Shown here in pieces: positions 16,426 to 26,886 of a DNA stretch of 64,000 nucleotides; position 1 is the first letter of the stretch, and each line of letters begins with the position of its first letter. Under the pieces are notes generated by a model that saw only the letters and a list, made by a program, of their open reading frames with translations, had not been told where the DNA came from and made no database searches. The position numbers were made by a program, and so were the translations under genes. This DNA is from an uncultured Acetatifactor sp. (GTDB lineage: Bacteria; Bacillota; Clostridia; Lachnospirales; Lachnospiraceae), in the NCBI GenBank assembly GCA_944384205.1, contig CALWSL010000001.1, positions 372,001 to 436,000 on the forward strand, read 5' to 3'.

Positions 16426-19095
16426 TTATAGCTGACCTTCCAGCACCTTAGCTGCCTCTGCGATTGCGTCCGGAATGCCTGCGGGATTCTTGCCGCCTGC
16501 CTGCGCCATGTTGGGACGCCCGCCGCCGCCACCGCCTACAAGCGCAGCAATTCCCTTGATTAAATTGCCTGCGTGGGCGCCTGCCTTGATTGCACCGTCG
16601 GTTGCCATGGCAATCATATTGACCTTGCCAACTCCGTTGGCAATGACGTCCTGTTCAGACAAAAGTACCACAACGCCTTCGCCCAGCTTTTCCTTAAGCT
16701 GGTCGCCGAGGTCACGGAGACCGTTCATATCCACGCCCTTCACGCTGGTTGCAAGGAGTTTTACGCCCTTCACCTCTTTCACCTGATTCATAACGTCTCC
16801 AAGCGCATCCTTTGCCGCCTTGCTCTTTAAAGACTCATTTTCAGAGGAAAGCGCCTTAATCTCTGCCATTGCGTGTTCGCATCTCTCCACCAGAGAGGAA
16901 GGAGTTGTCTTCATGACCCTGCTGGCAGCCGCCAGAGTTTCCTCAAGCCCCTTATAATAGGCAAATACAGCATTCCCCGTCAATGCTTCAATACGGCGTA
17001 CACCGGCAGCCACACCGCTTTCGGAAAGAATCTTAAACGCGGTAATCATTCCGGTATTAGCAACATGAGTACCACCGCAAAGCTCGACGGAGAAATCACC
17101 CATTTTTACCACGCGCACCTTCTCACCGTATTTTTCACCGAACAATGCCATTGCACCGGTCTTCTTCGCCTCTTCAATTCCCATAATCTCCGTCACCACA
17201 GGAAGGTTTTCCGCAATTTTTTCATTCACGATTGCCTCTACCCGGTCAAGTTCCTCTCTGGTCATAGCTGCAAAATGGCTGAAGTCAAATCGGAGTCTCT
17301 CGCCGTCCACATAGGATCCCGCCTGTTCTACATGGGAACCAAGCACCTCGCGCAGCGCTTTCTGTAACAGGTGGGTAGCGGAATGATTCTTACAGGTATC
17401 TGCTCTGTTTTCCGCATTTACGGTTAACGTAGCCATATCGCCAACCTTAATCATACCCTTGGTAACGGTGCCAATATGTCCCACTTTGCCGCCAAGAAGC
17501 TTCACGGTATCCTTTACCTCAAAGCTGCCGTCCGCGGTAGTAATCACGCCCGTGTCCGCATTCTGTCCGCCCATGGTAGCATAGAAAGGCGTTTCTTCCA
17601 CGATAATTGTTCCCACTTCCCCGTCGGTAAGCGCTTCTACCAGCTCCGTCTCCGTGGTAAGTACCGTCACTTTAGAATTGTGCTGCAATCTGTCATAACC
17701 CACAAACTGTGTGGTAACGGCAGGGTCAATGGACTCGTATACCGTAACGTCAGCGCCCATATAATTCGTTACCTTACGCGCCTTGCGTGCTTTCTGCTTC
17801 TGCTGCTCCATACATGCGCCAAAGCCTGCCTGATCGATTGTAAAGCCTTTTTCCGCCAGAATTTCCTCTGTCAAATCCAGAGGAAAACCATAGGTATCAT
17901 ACAGTTTAAACGCATTCACGCCGGAAAGCTCTGTAACTCCGCCAGCCTTCATTTCCTCTTCCATCTCATTTAAGATGCTTAAGCCCTGGTCGATGGTCTT
18001 ATCGAATTTATCTTCCTCCTGAGTCAATACATTCAGAATAAAGTCTTTTTTCTCGTCCAGCTCAGGATAGCCGTCCTTACATTGTTCTATGACCGTCCGG
18101 CTTAAGTCGGCAAGGAATTTGCCGTCAATGGAAAGCAGTCTTCCGTGCCTTGCCGCGCGGCGAATCAGACGACGAAGCACGTAACCTCTTCCTTCATTAG
18201 AAGGCATAATTCCGTCGCTAATCATAAAGGTAGAAGAACGGATATGATCGGTAATCAGACGAATAGACACATCCTTTGCCTCATCCTCCTGATATTTCAC
18301 ATTTGCAATCGCACAGATACGGTCACGGATTGCCTTCATGGTATCAATATCAAATACGGAATCCACATCCTGTACAACAACCGCCAGTCGTTCCAGCCCC
18401 ATACCGGTATCGATATTTTTCTGTGCCAGCTCCGTATAATTGCCATGACCGTCATTGTCAAACTGGGTAAATACGTTGTTCCATACTTCCATGAAACGGT
18501 CACAGTCACAGCCAACCTTACAGTCAGGCTTACCGCAGCCGTACTTTTCGCCTCTGTCATAGTAAATCTCAGAACAGGGACCGCAGGGACCTGCGCCGTG
18601 CTCCCAGAAGTTATCACAGGCGCCTGTCTCATCGCGATAGAAACGGGTAATTTTCTCAGCAGGCACACCGATTTCCTTTGTCCAGATATCGAATGCCTCA
18701 TCATCCTCGCAGTAAATGGAAGGATACAGACGCTCCGGCTCCATACCTACCACCTCTGTCAAAAACTCCCAGCTCCACGCAATCGCCTCATGCTTAAAAT
18801 AATCGCCAAAGGAGAAGTTTCCGAGCATCTCAAAGAAGGTAAGATGCCTTGCCGTCTTACCTACATTTTCAATATCACCGGTACGGACACATTTCTGACA
18901 GGTGGTAACTCTGCGTCTGGGCGGAATCTCCTGTCCGGTAAAATACGGCTTTAAAGGCGCCATACCGGAGTTAATAATCAATAAGCTGTTATCATTGTGA
19001 GGAACCAGCGAAAAGCTCTTCATCTTTAAATGTCCCTTGCTTTCAAAGAAGTCAAGGTACATTCTCCGTAATTCGTTTACACCATATGGTTTCAT
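16426..19095 (-). CDS. alaS: Alanyl-tRNA synthetase
   Basis: An 889-residue class II synthetase. The start MKPYGVNELRRMYLDFFESK is typical, and motif stretches include MEVWNNVFTQFDND and GRGYVLRRLIRRAARHG. The editing domain zinc ligands are HSATH and CGGTH. The C-terminal Gly-rich GGGGGGRPNMAQAGG ends the C-Ala domain. I chose the ATG at 19095: an upstream TTG overlaps the GGAGG site itself. No T-box leader is visible in the short gap upstream, so tRNA-sensing regulation of this gene is unlikely here. Confidence 0.97.
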   Translation of the reverse strand: MKPYGVNELRRMYLDFFESKGHLKMKSFSLVPHNDNSLLIINSGMAPLKPYFTGQEIPPRRRVTTCQKCVRTGDIENVGKTARHLTFFEMLGNFSFGDYFKHEAIAWSWEFLTEVVGMEPERLYPSIYCEDDEAFDIWTKEIGVPAEKITRFYRDETGACDNFWEHGAGPCGPCSEIYYDRGEKYGCGKPDCKVGCDCDRFMEVWNNVFTQFDNDGHGNYTELAQKNIDTGMGLERLAVVVQDVDSVFDIDTMKAIRDRICAIANVKYQEDEAKDVSIRLITDHIRSSTFMISDGIMPSNEGRGYVLRRLIRRAARHGRLLSIDGKFLADLSRTVIEQCKDGYPELDEKKDFILNVLTQEEDKFDKTIDQGLSILNEMEEEMKAGGVTELSGVNAFKLYDTYGFPLDLTEEILAEKGFTIDQAGFGACMEQQKQKARKARKVTNYMGADVTVYESIDPAVTTQFVGYDRLQHNSKVTVLTTETELVEALTDGEVGTIIVEETPFYATMGGQNADTGVITTADGSFEVKDTVKLLGGKVGHIGTVTKGMIKVGDMATLTVNAENRADTCKNHSATHLLQKALREVLGSHVEQAGSYVDGERLRFDFSHFAAMTREELDRVEAIVNEKIAENLPVVTEIMGIEEAKKTGAMALFGEKYGEKVRVVKMGDFSVELCGGTHVANTGMITAFKILSESGVAAGVRRIEALTGNAVFAYYKGLEETLAAASRVMKTTPSSLVERCEHAMAEIKALSSENESLKSKAAKDALGDVMNQVKEVKGVKLLATSVKGVDMNGLRDLGDQLKEKLGEGVVVLLSEQDVIANGVGKVNMIAMATDGAIKAGAHAGNLIKGIAALVGGGGGGRPNMAQAGGKNPAGIPDAIAEAAKVLEGQL

Positions 19096-19164
19096 GGTTT
19101 TATCCTCCAAAATTATAGTAACTTCAATACATTATAAAATCTATTATTTCACTTGTCAAATGCT

Positions 19165-20850
19165 TTAATCATCCTCTTCCTCCAAAATAACATTCAACTC
19201 CTCGCGGGCATCCATGATTTCATCGTGGTCGCCGCGCTTCAGCGCCGCCTCAAAAGCTGTGATATAACGATCCAGCTTCTTTCTGCGGTCTCCCAGCGCC
19301 TCCTCATACATGCGTTCCGCCCGCAGAAGCACCAGACGGTTTTCCTCGTAATCCCTTGGCTGAATCTTGAGATAGGAAAGCTCCTCCATGCGATTTGCAA
19401 TCTCTTCCTCCGTCATCTGATTGTCAGCTCCCTTGATAATCAGCTTCTGTTTCGCTCCTGTGGACACTACCGTAACCTCCACCTCCAACAGCGAATTGAT
19501 ATCATAGGTATAGGTTACATCCACTGCCTCCTGTCCTTTCGGGGCTTTGGGTACCTCTACAGACACCTCGCCCAGATAGAGGTTGTTTCTGGCGAATCTG
19601 CTTTCCCCCTGCAGCACGCGCACACGTACCTTATCCTGATTATCGCGAACCGTATAAAGGCGTTCGGTATGACTGGCGGGAATCACGGTATTTCTCTCGA
19701 TAATAGGGCAGAATCTGCCGTCCTCGAATTTTCCTTCCTCATACTCCACGACCACTTCCGTACCCAGCGTAAAGGAACAGACATCCGTCAGTATCACTTC
19801 CTTTACCTCTTCCCGCCGTTCCTTCATCGCCGCCTGTACTGCCGCCCCCAGCGCTACCGTCTCATCAGGATTCAGCTTGGTATCCGGGAATTTACGAAAT
19901 AATCGAATCAGAAAATCCCTGACAATGGACAGTCGCGTGGCGCCGCCAATCAGCAGCAGTTCGTCAATATCGCTTAATTTCAGTCCTGCATCCGCCAGAC
20001 TTCTCTTCACCGGTTCGCGAATCTTCATTAAAAGATCCTCGCAGGCTTCCTCATATTCCTGATAAGTGATTTTTTCCTCCTTTGTCTCTTCTCTATATAG
20101 AAAAGAAAGGGTGACCTCCGTTTTGTCACTGATGGCTCTCTTGGCTTTTTCCGCCTGTCTGTATAGCCTGACCTGATCCTTTTCGGACAAATTCTGCCTC
20201 TGAATACCACTCTTTTGCAGAAAAAGCTTCATCATCACCTCGGTAAAATCCTCACCGCCCAGATAATTGTCTCCCGCAACGGCTCTTACCTCCAATATAT
20301 TGTGATATAGCTCCAGAATAGACACGTCAAAGGTTCCGCCGCCCAAATCAAATACCAGAAATCTGGTGTCTTTCGTCTTATCATACAGACCATAGGCAAC
20401 TGCTGCCGCCGTCGGCTCCGAAATCATTCGCTCTACCTTTAAGCCCGCCAATTCTCCCGCTCTCTTTGTCGCCTTTCTTCTTTTGTCGTCAAAATATGCG
20501 GGTACACTGATGACAGCCTCGGTAATCTCTTCGCCAAGATAGCTTTCCGCATCCTCCTTCAACGCACGAAGCACCATACTGGAAAGCTCTTCCGGCTTGA
20601 AACGGTGACCGCTTAAATGATATTCTCTCTCCGTTCCCATGCTCCGCTTAAATGCCATCGCCACGGAGTCGGGATACAGGCTCATCCGCTCTCTGGCAGT
20701 CTCGCCCACATATACGTTTCCCTCTTCATCCACGCTGACCACGGAAGGCGTCAGATTCTTCCCCAGTCTGTTGGGGATTATCTTTGGTCCTTCCTCCGTA
20801 AAATACGCTATCAGGCTGTTTGTTGTTCCCAAATCAATTCCTACTATCAT
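19165..20850 (-). CDS. Short Hsp70-family chaperone (HscC-like DnaK homologue)
   Basis: 561 residues from the ATG at 20850 (AAGGGAA site). The nucleotide-binding domain is complete: MIVGIDLGTTNSLIAYF, FDLGGGTFDVSIL and LLIGGATRLSIV with DETVALGAA. The substrate-binding beta domain (RNTVIPASHTERLYTV) is present, and the C-terminal lid is short: the protein ends near 561 rather than ~610-640 for DnaK and lacks the usual glycine-rich tail and EEVD-like end. No grpE or dnaJ gene is adjacent. Instead it follows, by 22 bases, a giant J-like TPR protein gene, so the two are probably partners. This resembles the specialised HscC class rather than housekeeping DnaK. Confidence 0.9.
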   Translation of the reverse strand: MIVGIDLGTTNSLIAYFTEEGPKIIPNRLGKNLTPSVVSVDEEGNVYVGETARERMSLYPDSVAMAFKRSMGTEREYHLSGHRFKPEELSSMVLRALKEDAESYLGEEITEAVISVPAYFDDKRRKATKRAGELAGLKVERMISEPTAAAVAYGLYDKTKDTRFLVFDLGGGTFDVSILELYHNILEVRAVAGDNYLGGEDFTEVMMKLFLQKSGIQRQNLSEKDQVRLYRQAEKAKRAISDKTEVTLSFLYREETKEEKITYQEYEEACEDLLMKIREPVKRSLADAGLKLSDIDELLLIGGATRLSIVRDFLIRLFRKFPDTKLNPDETVALGAAVQAAMKERREEVKEVILTDVCSFTLGTEVVVEYEEGKFEDGRFCPIIERNTVIPASHTERLYTVRDNQDKVRVRVLQGESRFARNNLYLGEVSVEVPKAPKGQEAVDVTYTYDINSLLEVEVTVVSTGAKQKLIIKGADNQMTEEEIANRMEELSYLKIQPRDYEENRLVLLRAERMYEEALGDRRKKLDRYITAFEAALKRGDHDEIMDAREELNVILEEEDD

Positions 20851-20872
20851 CTTGTTTCTATTCCCTTTACTC

Positions 20873-23800
20873 TTACACTTTCTCTGGTCTTTTTTGATTA
20901 CGTCTAAACATCTTTCCCAGCTTTGCAAGGAATCCTCTTTCTTCCGTCCCTGCTTTCACGGTATCAGAAGCGTTTTCCGCCGTCTCCTCTGACGCCCTCT
21001 TATTGTTTTCACGCAGTAATTCCGCCTCTGCTGTTACCTTGACGCCGTTCGCACACATATGCCTGATTGCCATCATATACTCATCAAGAGGCTGTTTTTT
21101 CAGGTTCTCCTTCAGGCGCTCCATCGCCTCTTCGGTTCTGCCCATACGAAGCATCAGAAGAATCCTTACGCCCTCAAGCTCCTTACAGATACCATAGGTG
21201 CAAAAATGGCAGATTTCACAGGTATCCTCCTTTGAAAGCATCCCTTCCAGTTCCTCCCCTGTCATACGGTAATAATCCGCCAGAAAATCCATCTGCAACC
21301 GTGCCTTTTCCCGATTGAAATAGTCATTTTTTCCCTCGCCCTTTTCCTTGTTGCGATACAGGCGGAGCTTCCCGGCATAGAACCGTCCTTTTTCATCATC
21401 GCCGCATAGAATCGCTGCAAAAATGGTGTCACAAAGCGCTCCCGCCAGTCTGGCGGAATGCTCCTTATGCTTCACCTCAAGCGCAAAGGAATCCATTGCC
21501 CGCTCACCGCTTCCGTACATCAGCTCCTGCCACGCCCTGCGGCAGTGATAGTCAGCACGATTCTCATTGCTTAAGGTTTTCTCAATATTCTGCATGAGAT
21601 GTTCCCATTCATCCAAAAGCTTCTGCGCCTTTTCCGGATTGCATGTCAACTGATAAATATTTACCGCCTCATCATAAAAGTTAATTTTATAATCCTGATT
21701 GGCAGCCCGCAAGGTATTGATTGCCCTTTCCACATCCCCACAGCGCGCCATACACATGGCAAGTTTGTTCATATGATATACGCTTTTATATTCGTCATAA
21801 TCCGCAAACATCTCGTATGCCTTCAACGCTCCCTCCGCATCCCCAAGCAGAGAATACAGGTTCGCCATATCCGCAAAAAGCACATGGGACATCTCCTGAT
21901 TTCGATAGCGGATTGCCCGTTTGATATAAATGAGGGCTTTCTCATAATCACCCTTATACTTATATACAAAACTCAGTCCATACAGTGCATATTGCTGATT
22001 GGGAACCTCCTCCAGCGCCTTCTCAAAGTCTGCTGTCGCTTCCGCATAGTGATGAGCTGCACGGTGAAACAGTCCTCTCTCCACCAACATATAGGAACCG
22101 GGATACCAGTACAAATACTCTGTAAGGATAGGCAGCCCCTCTTCATAGGCGGACAAATCTCCCTTTTCCACGGCGGAAAAATATTTTTTCCGGAAGGCAG
22201 CCAGCTTCTCATCCAATACCTTGGTATCCGGAATTTCCCTGTCCATCTGATAGCGATAAGCATCCAGAATTACACTTTTTACGCCGTTGTCTTCCGCCTC
22301 CTTAAGCACATTGAGCAAATCCTCTTTCCTCTGCAAATCAAGAAATACCTTGGCAATATGCTCATAGGAACGGACATACGTAGGAAAACAGTTTATACAT
22401 TGGCGCGCTGCACGGACGACCCCGGCAGCATCCCATTGTCTGCGGTAACATTCTGTCTCTATGGCATATGCCGCATAAATCTGATAATCGGTAATCAGTC
22501 TCTGCACAATTTCCAGACTCTTGTCGTATTCCTCCATTTCTACATAAATCTGGGCTTTTTCCAACAAAATTCCGATATCCTTGGAGTTTCCCCTTTCCAG
22601 CTTTTCCGCCTCTTCAATGGCATATCCATAGTATTTGATACAATCCTCTTTGGAAAACTCGTTTTTTCTGTCTCCCTGAGAACGGAAATAGTGCATTTTT
22701 ATCACATGGTACTGTCTGATACGATCCCCGTCCTTCTCCTTTTCCTCTTCCGTCTCATCTCCATCCAGTCTTTTCTGCAAAGCCTGTGCCCATTTATCTG
22801 CCATATCAACGGCAAGCTCAAATTCCGTCTCTTCCATATAGAGCTTAGTCAGCAGTCCTTTATGCTCGGAATCCCTCTCCTCCGGTATGTCCGTTTCAAT
22901 CTCCTTCGCAAGACGAATGCCCTTGTTTATCTTGCCATCCTGCAAATAACACCAGCCTAATTCCAAGCCGGATTCCCAGTCCTTTTCTTTCTCATAGTGC
23001 GCTTCCAGTTCTTTTTCAATTTCTTTATTCACCTGTTTCAACAGCATCATGAAGTTGTCGTCTCCGCCGGAGGAAAGTACCTTTTCCGCACATTTTTTGG
23101 CTTCCTTATAGCGTTTCTGCTCATAATACCACTCTGTCAGGCGGACATTGGACATATAATGGGATTCGTTTTCTTCCTTTAAGCCTTCATAAATCGCGGC
23201 AGCCTCTGCCTTCTTTTCATGGTGCCACAGCATCTCCGCGCAGTTATAGCACACCATTGCATCCTTGGGAAAACGCTTCTGCAATCCCTGTAACAGAGCA
23301 ATCGCTTCCTCCGCGTTTCCCTGTTTTTCGTAAAGGTCAGCGCGGCATACCTCAAGCACGGGATGAAAAATATGTAATGCGTCGCTCTTTGCAATCAAGT
23401 CCTGTGCCTGCTCTAACTGCTCCCCCTCCAACGCCCGGTAGCACTGCTCATAATACTGTAAAAACAAATCATACGGTGCTGTGGGTTCTCCTTCAAACTG
23501 CTCAAAAACCACATCCTCACCGCGTTCACATTTACTTGCGATAAAGCTGATATATTCTGCCGGAAAACGTTCCCGCAGATGCGCCATATCACCGGTAATA
23601 TTCAGTTTCTTATCAAGCAGCTTCCACACTGCCGTAGGAAGCCTGTAATGTTCCATCATAAACCGGAGCAGCTTCAGACGACAGTTTTCTTCTTCCTCCA
23701 ACGATAAAAATACATCCTCATGAAAAAGCTTCCTCCACTGTTCTATGTCCTGTCTGCTGTTGATATTCCGATAAATATCAGAAGCCTTGCTGACCCACAC

Positions 23801-24016
23801 GCCGGAAGGAGACAAGTCCTTTTCTTCTTCCTGTTCTCCTTCCTTCTGCTTTGCCAGACGGCACGCCTCCTCATAAGCTCCGCGAAGTTTTTTAAATCCT
23901 TCCGGGTTATCCTCCGGATTTGTCACATTGAGCTTTTCTCTGTAAGCATTCTTAATCGCTCGTTCATCCTTCGTTGGCTCTATCCCCAAAATCTGAAACA
24001 CTTCTATCTGTTCCAT
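20873..24016 (-). CDS. Large TPR protein with an N-terminal degenerate J-like domain
   Basis: About 1047 residues from the ATG at 24016. Residues 1-55 resemble a J domain (VFQILGIEPTKDERAIKNAY..., then EGFKKLRGAYEEAC), but where HPD is expected the sequence is NPE (residues 33-35). Most of the rest is a string of TPR-like helix pairs, for example CYRALEGEQLEQAQDLIAKS, ALYGLSFVYKYKGDYEKALI and NLYSLLGDAEGALKAYEMFA. The end is charged and low in order. No signal peptide or membrane helix is visible. It is directly upstream of the Hsp70-like gene, implying a dedicated co-chaperone or scaffold. The client is unknown. Confidence 0.85.
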   Translation of the reverse strand: MEQIEVFQILGIEPTKDERAIKNAYREKLNVTNPEDNPEGFKKLRGAYEEACRLAKQKEGEQEEEKDLSPSGVWVSKASDIYRNINSRQDIEQWRKLFHEDVFLSLEEEENCRLKLLRFMMEHYRLPTAVWKLLDKKLNITGDMAHLRERFPAEYISFIASKCERGEDVVFEQFEGEPTAPYDLFLQYYEQCYRALEGEQLEQAQDLIAKSDALHIFHPVLEVCRADLYEKQGNAEEAIALLQGLQKRFPKDAMVCYNCAEMLWHHEKKAEAAAIYEGLKEENESHYMSNVRLTEWYYEQKRYKEAKKCAEKVLSSGGDDNFMMLLKQVNKEIEKELEAHYEKEKDWESGLELGWCYLQDGKINKGIRLAKEIETDIPEERDSEHKGLLTKLYMEETEFELAVDMADKWAQALQKRLDGDETEEEKEKDGDRIRQYHVIKMHYFRSQGDRKNEFSKEDCIKYYGYAIEEAEKLERGNSKDIGILLEKAQIYVEMEEYDKSLEIVQRLITDYQIYAAYAIETECYRRQWDAAGVVRAARQCINCFPTYVRSYEHIAKVFLDLQRKEDLLNVLKEAEDNGVKSVILDAYRYQMDREIPDTKVLDEKLAAFRKKYFSAVEKGDLSAYEEGLPILTEYLYWYPGSYMLVERGLFHRAAHHYAEATADFEKALEEVPNQQYALYGLSFVYKYKGDYEKALIYIKRAIRYRNQEMSHVLFADMANLYSLLGDAEGALKAYEMFADYDEYKSVYHMNKLAMCMARCGDVERAINTLRAANQDYKINFYDEAVNIYQLTCNPEKAQKLLDEWEHLMQNIEKTLSNENRADYHCRRAWQELMYGSGERAMDSFALEVKHKEHSARLAGALCDTIFAAILCGDDEKGRFYAGKLRLYRNKEKGEGKNDYFNREKARLQMDFLADYYRMTGEELEGMLSKEDTCEICHFCTYGICKELEGVRILLMLRMGRTEEAMERLKENLKKQPLDEYMMAIRHMCANGVKVTAEAELLRENNKRASEETAENASDTVKAGTEERGFLAKLGKMFRRNQKRPEKV

Positions 24017-24131
24017 ACATATCCCTCTTTTTTGTTTGCAAAAATATCCCGCTGGCGCCGCAGCGTTTGCCGAGTGTAAAAAGAGAGCAGAATAAAGATT
24101 CTGCTCCCAAGTCATTCATTACTTAACGGAA

Positions 24132-25523
24132 CTAAAATGTAAACTTATCTGCGAAGTAAGCGTCAAGGTCTGCAATGGCAACTCTCTCCTGCTCCATGGA
24201 ATCACGGAAACGAACCGTTACACAGCCATCCGTCTCAGATTCAAAGTCATAGGTAACACAGAAAGGAGTACCAATTTCGTCCTGACGACGGTATCTCTTT
24301 CCGATATTTCCTCTGTCATCAAACTCGCAGTTATATTTTTTGCATAACTCCACGTAAATCTTCTCAGCGCCCTCGTTCAGCTTCTTGGATAAAGGAAGCA
24401 CGCCGATTTTCACAGGTGCGAGCGCAGGATGGAAACGCAGAACGGTACGCATATCACCGCCCTCCAATTCTTCTTCATCGTATGCCGAACAGAGAAATGC
24501 CAGGACAACACGGTCCGCACCCAAAGAAGGCTCAATAACATACGGAACATATTTTTCCTTTTTTTCGTCGTCGAAATAAGTCATATCCTCACCGGAGGTA
24601 TTTGCATGCTGTGTCAAATCATAATCGGTTCTGTCTGCAATACCCCAGAGCTCACCCCATCCGAACGGGAACAGAAATTCGATATCGGTAGTGCCCTTAC
24701 TATAGAAGCTAAGCTCTTCGGGAGAATGGTCGCGCAGACGCATTTCCTCCTCTTTAATGCCAAGGCTCCGCAGCCAGTCACGACAGAAGCCTCTCCAATA
24801 CTGAAACCACTCTAAATCAGTCCCCGGTTCGCAGAAGAACTCCAGCTCCATCTGCTCAAACTCTCTGGTACGGAAGGTAAAGTTTCCGGGCGTAATCTCG
24901 TTGCGGAAGGATTTACCAATCTGACCGATACCAAACGGAATTTTCTTACGGGAAGTTCTCTGTACGTTTTTAAAGTTGACAAATATGCCCTGTGCAGTCT
25001 CAGGTCTTAGGTAAACAGTGTTTTTTGCATCCTCAGTAACACCCTGGAAGGTCTTAAACATCAGGTTAAACTGACGGATATCGGTAAAGTTATGCTTTCC
25101 GCAGGTAGGGCAGGGAATATTATGCTCTTCCACAAAATTCTTCATCCGCTCCTGACTCCAGGCATCTATACTCTCCTCAAGCGCGATGTTATTCTCTGCA
25201 CAGTAATCCTCAATTAATTTATCTGCACGAAAACGCTCATGGCACTCCTTGCAATCCATCAGAGGATCCGAAAAGCCTCCCAGATGTCCGCTGGCAACCC
25301 ATGTCTGGGGATTCATCAAAATCGCGCAGTCCACGCCTACATTGTACGGATTCTCCTGAATAAACTTCTGCCACCAGGCCTTCTTTACATTGTTTTTCAG
25401 TTCAACGCCAAGATTACCATAGTCCCATGTATTTGCAAGACCGCCGTAAATCTCGGAACCGGGATATACGAATCCTCTCGCCTTTGAAAGCGCTACGATT
25501 TTCTCCATTGTCTTTTCCATCAT
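24132..25523 (-). CDS. glyS: Glycyl-tRNA synthetase, dimeric type
   Basis: A 463-residue single-chain alpha2-type glycyl-tRNA synthetase of class II. Typical stretches are [22 protein letters not shown] near the N-terminus, [35 protein letters not shown] (motif 2), [12 protein letters not shown] (motif 3) and the anticodon-binding domain from about residue 370. It carries the zinc-like set CPTCGKHN. It is the last gene before the J-like/Hsp70 pair. No T-box is visible in the 31-base gap upstream. Confidence 0.96.
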   Translation of the reverse strand: MMEKTMEKIVALSKARGFVYPGSEIYGGLANTWDYGNLGVELKNNVKKAWWQKFIQENPYNVGVDCAILMNPQTWVASGHLGGFSDPLMDCKECHERFRADKLIEDYCAENNIALEESIDAWSQERMKNFVEEHNIPCPTCGKHNFTDIRQFNLMFKTFQGVTEDAKNTVYLRPETAQGIFVNFKNVQRTSRKKIPFGIGQIGKSFRNEITPGNFTFRTREFEQMELEFFCEPGTDLEWFQYWRGFCRDWLRSLGIKEEEMRLRDHSPEELSFYSKGTTDIEFLFPFGWGELWGIADRTDYDLTQHANTSGEDMTYFDDEKKEKYVPYVIEPSLGADRVVLAFLCSAYDEEELEGGDMRTVLRFHPALAPVKIGVLPLSKKLNEGAEKIYVELCKKYNCEFDDRGNIGKRYRRQDEIGTPFCVTYDFESETDGCVTVRFRDSMEQERVAIADLDAYFADKFTF

Positions 25524-25554
25524 ATTTAACCATACCTTTCGTATTTATTGATTA

Positions 25555-26175
25555 TCATTTCTTCATTAAAATATATATGACTTCTTCCGTCTGTGTGCCG
25601 TCCACACTTCCGTTCTCCTCATAAACCGCACCGTCGCTGACATGAGTTACCTTCTTAGGGCAATAAATTTTTGCCTTCTCATCGGTTATCAGCAGATATC
25701 TGTCCGCTTCCTGCAGCAACTGATCCTTTGAAAACAGTGTGCCGTCCTTGACATTTTTTAAAATAACGTCCAAATCATATCCGGCATCCGCCGCCTCATT
25801 TACGGTTCCATAGAACAGGATGTTTTCATCAAAGTCCATAAAGCTTTCCGTACTGTCGTACTTGTAAATCAGCATCACCTTGTCGCTGTCGTTCTCCAAA
25901 ACCTCTGCCTTCTCCACCGTAACAGGAACCGTCTCTCCGGTCTGATGCTCCGTGTTATATTCAGCCGCTTCGCTCACTGCCATAGCTGTAAGCTCTGACA
26001 GGCTATAATATTCCTTATCAAATTCTCCTACCAGATAGGAGGTCACTTCTCCATTATCGGTAACGACAATTGATGTAACATCAATCACATCCGGCAGCTT
26101 CGCCTGTCCGCATCCTGTCAGCATAAACATGACAAGCATCCAGACACAGATGCCCTTTATTCTATATTTATTCAT
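25555..26175 (-). CDS. Lipoprotein of unknown function
   Basis: A 206-residue protein with a signal sequence (ICVWMLVMFML) and a lipobox LTGC. The mature domain begins AKLPDVIDVTSIVVTDNGEV and alternates strands and helices, with no motif I can name. An AAAGGAG site precedes the ATG. It lies between recO and glyS on the same strand. It is probably an extracytoplasmic surface lipoprotein of a family common in clostridia. Confidence 0.75.
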   Translation of the reverse strand: MNKYRIKGICVWMLVMFMLTGCGQAKLPDVIDVTSIVVTDNGEVTSYLVGEFDKEYYSLSELTAMAVSEAAEYNTEHQTGETVPVTVEKAEVLENDSDKVMLIYKYDSTESFMDFDENILFYGTVNEAADAGYDLDVILKNVKDGTLFSKDQLLQEADRYLLITDEKAKIYCPKKVTHVSDGAVYEENGSVDGTQTEEVIYILMKK

Positions 26176-26235
26176 CGAATACTCCTTTAGTCCGGCTTTT
26201 TTCTCTTTGTTCTTTGCGTCAGACTATATCAAATT

Positions 26236-26886
26236 CTAACACAGAGTTTTCAGTATTTCAAGACTTTTGAATTCCCTGTCGGTAAAGCGTTTTCGATAAT
26301 CCTCCGCCACTTGCTCAAGTTCCCGCAAAACATTGTCGGTCACGGTAAATGTATAAAGTTTTTCGATGGAACTTGTCGCTATGTAATTTAACGCATAGAT
26401 GGTGGATTGTTCCAGCTTTCTGTCCTGCGGTACACCGGGATACTCGCCGTTTACCGCAATCGCCTTCAATTCATAGATACATTTTATCAGTTCATCGGGA
26501 AGCGTCGGCGCGCACAACGCGCGCAGGGACTGGTATAACAGCTTTAACATTTCCCGCTCATCATTGTTCTCTCTTGTGTAGTAATCCGCCATCTCCGCAA
26601 AATACATACCATAGCAGGCGCCGATATAATCCGTCATCAGCTCCTGAAAATAATTCTGTATCTCTGCCTCCGACAAGGTATAGGAATCCCTGCCTGCATA
26701 CAGCTTAAACGTCCCAAAGGAAAAGGGATTGGTAGTCGCTGCCAGTCTGTTGCCCGGTCTTCTCGCTCCTCTGGCAAATGCGGATATCTTTCCCCTTTCC
26801 TTTGTCAGCAAACAGATACGCCTGTCATATTCCCCGACAGGCGTCTGTTTTAATATCATTCCTGTTACCCATATGAATTCCTGCAT
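26236..26886 (-). CDS. recO: DNA repair protein RecO
   Basis: A 216-residue protein. The N-terminal OB-fold part MQEFIWVTGMILKQTPVGEYDRRICLLTKERGKIS and the following ARGARRPGNRLAATTNPFSFG are diagnostic of RecO, which loads RecA onto SSB-coated DNA with RecR. The C-terminal helical domain is present; I do not see the CxxC zinc pair that some RecO proteins carry. Length is on the short side. The ribosome site AGGAG lies inside the upstream small gene, with which it overlaps by 62 bases. Confidence 0.93.
   Translation of the reverse strand: MQEFIWVTGMILKQTPVGEYDRRICLLTKERGKISAFARGARRPGNRLAATTNPFSFGTFKLYAGRDSYTLSEAEIQNYFQELMTDYIGACYGMYFAEMADYYTRENNDEREMLKLLYQSLRALCAPTLPDELIKCIYELKAIAVNGEYPGVPQDRKLEQSTIYALNYIATSSIEKLYTFTVTDNVLRELEQVAEDYRKRFTDREFKSLEILKTLC

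Noticed and set aside
21599-22960. 453-codon plus-strand frame over the TPR gene
   Set aside because: Shadow of a TPR-coding strand; no recognisable protein features.
25524-25554. T-box riboswitch before glyS, and likewise before alaS
   Set aside because: The gaps upstream are too short and I see no specifier or antiterminator structure.
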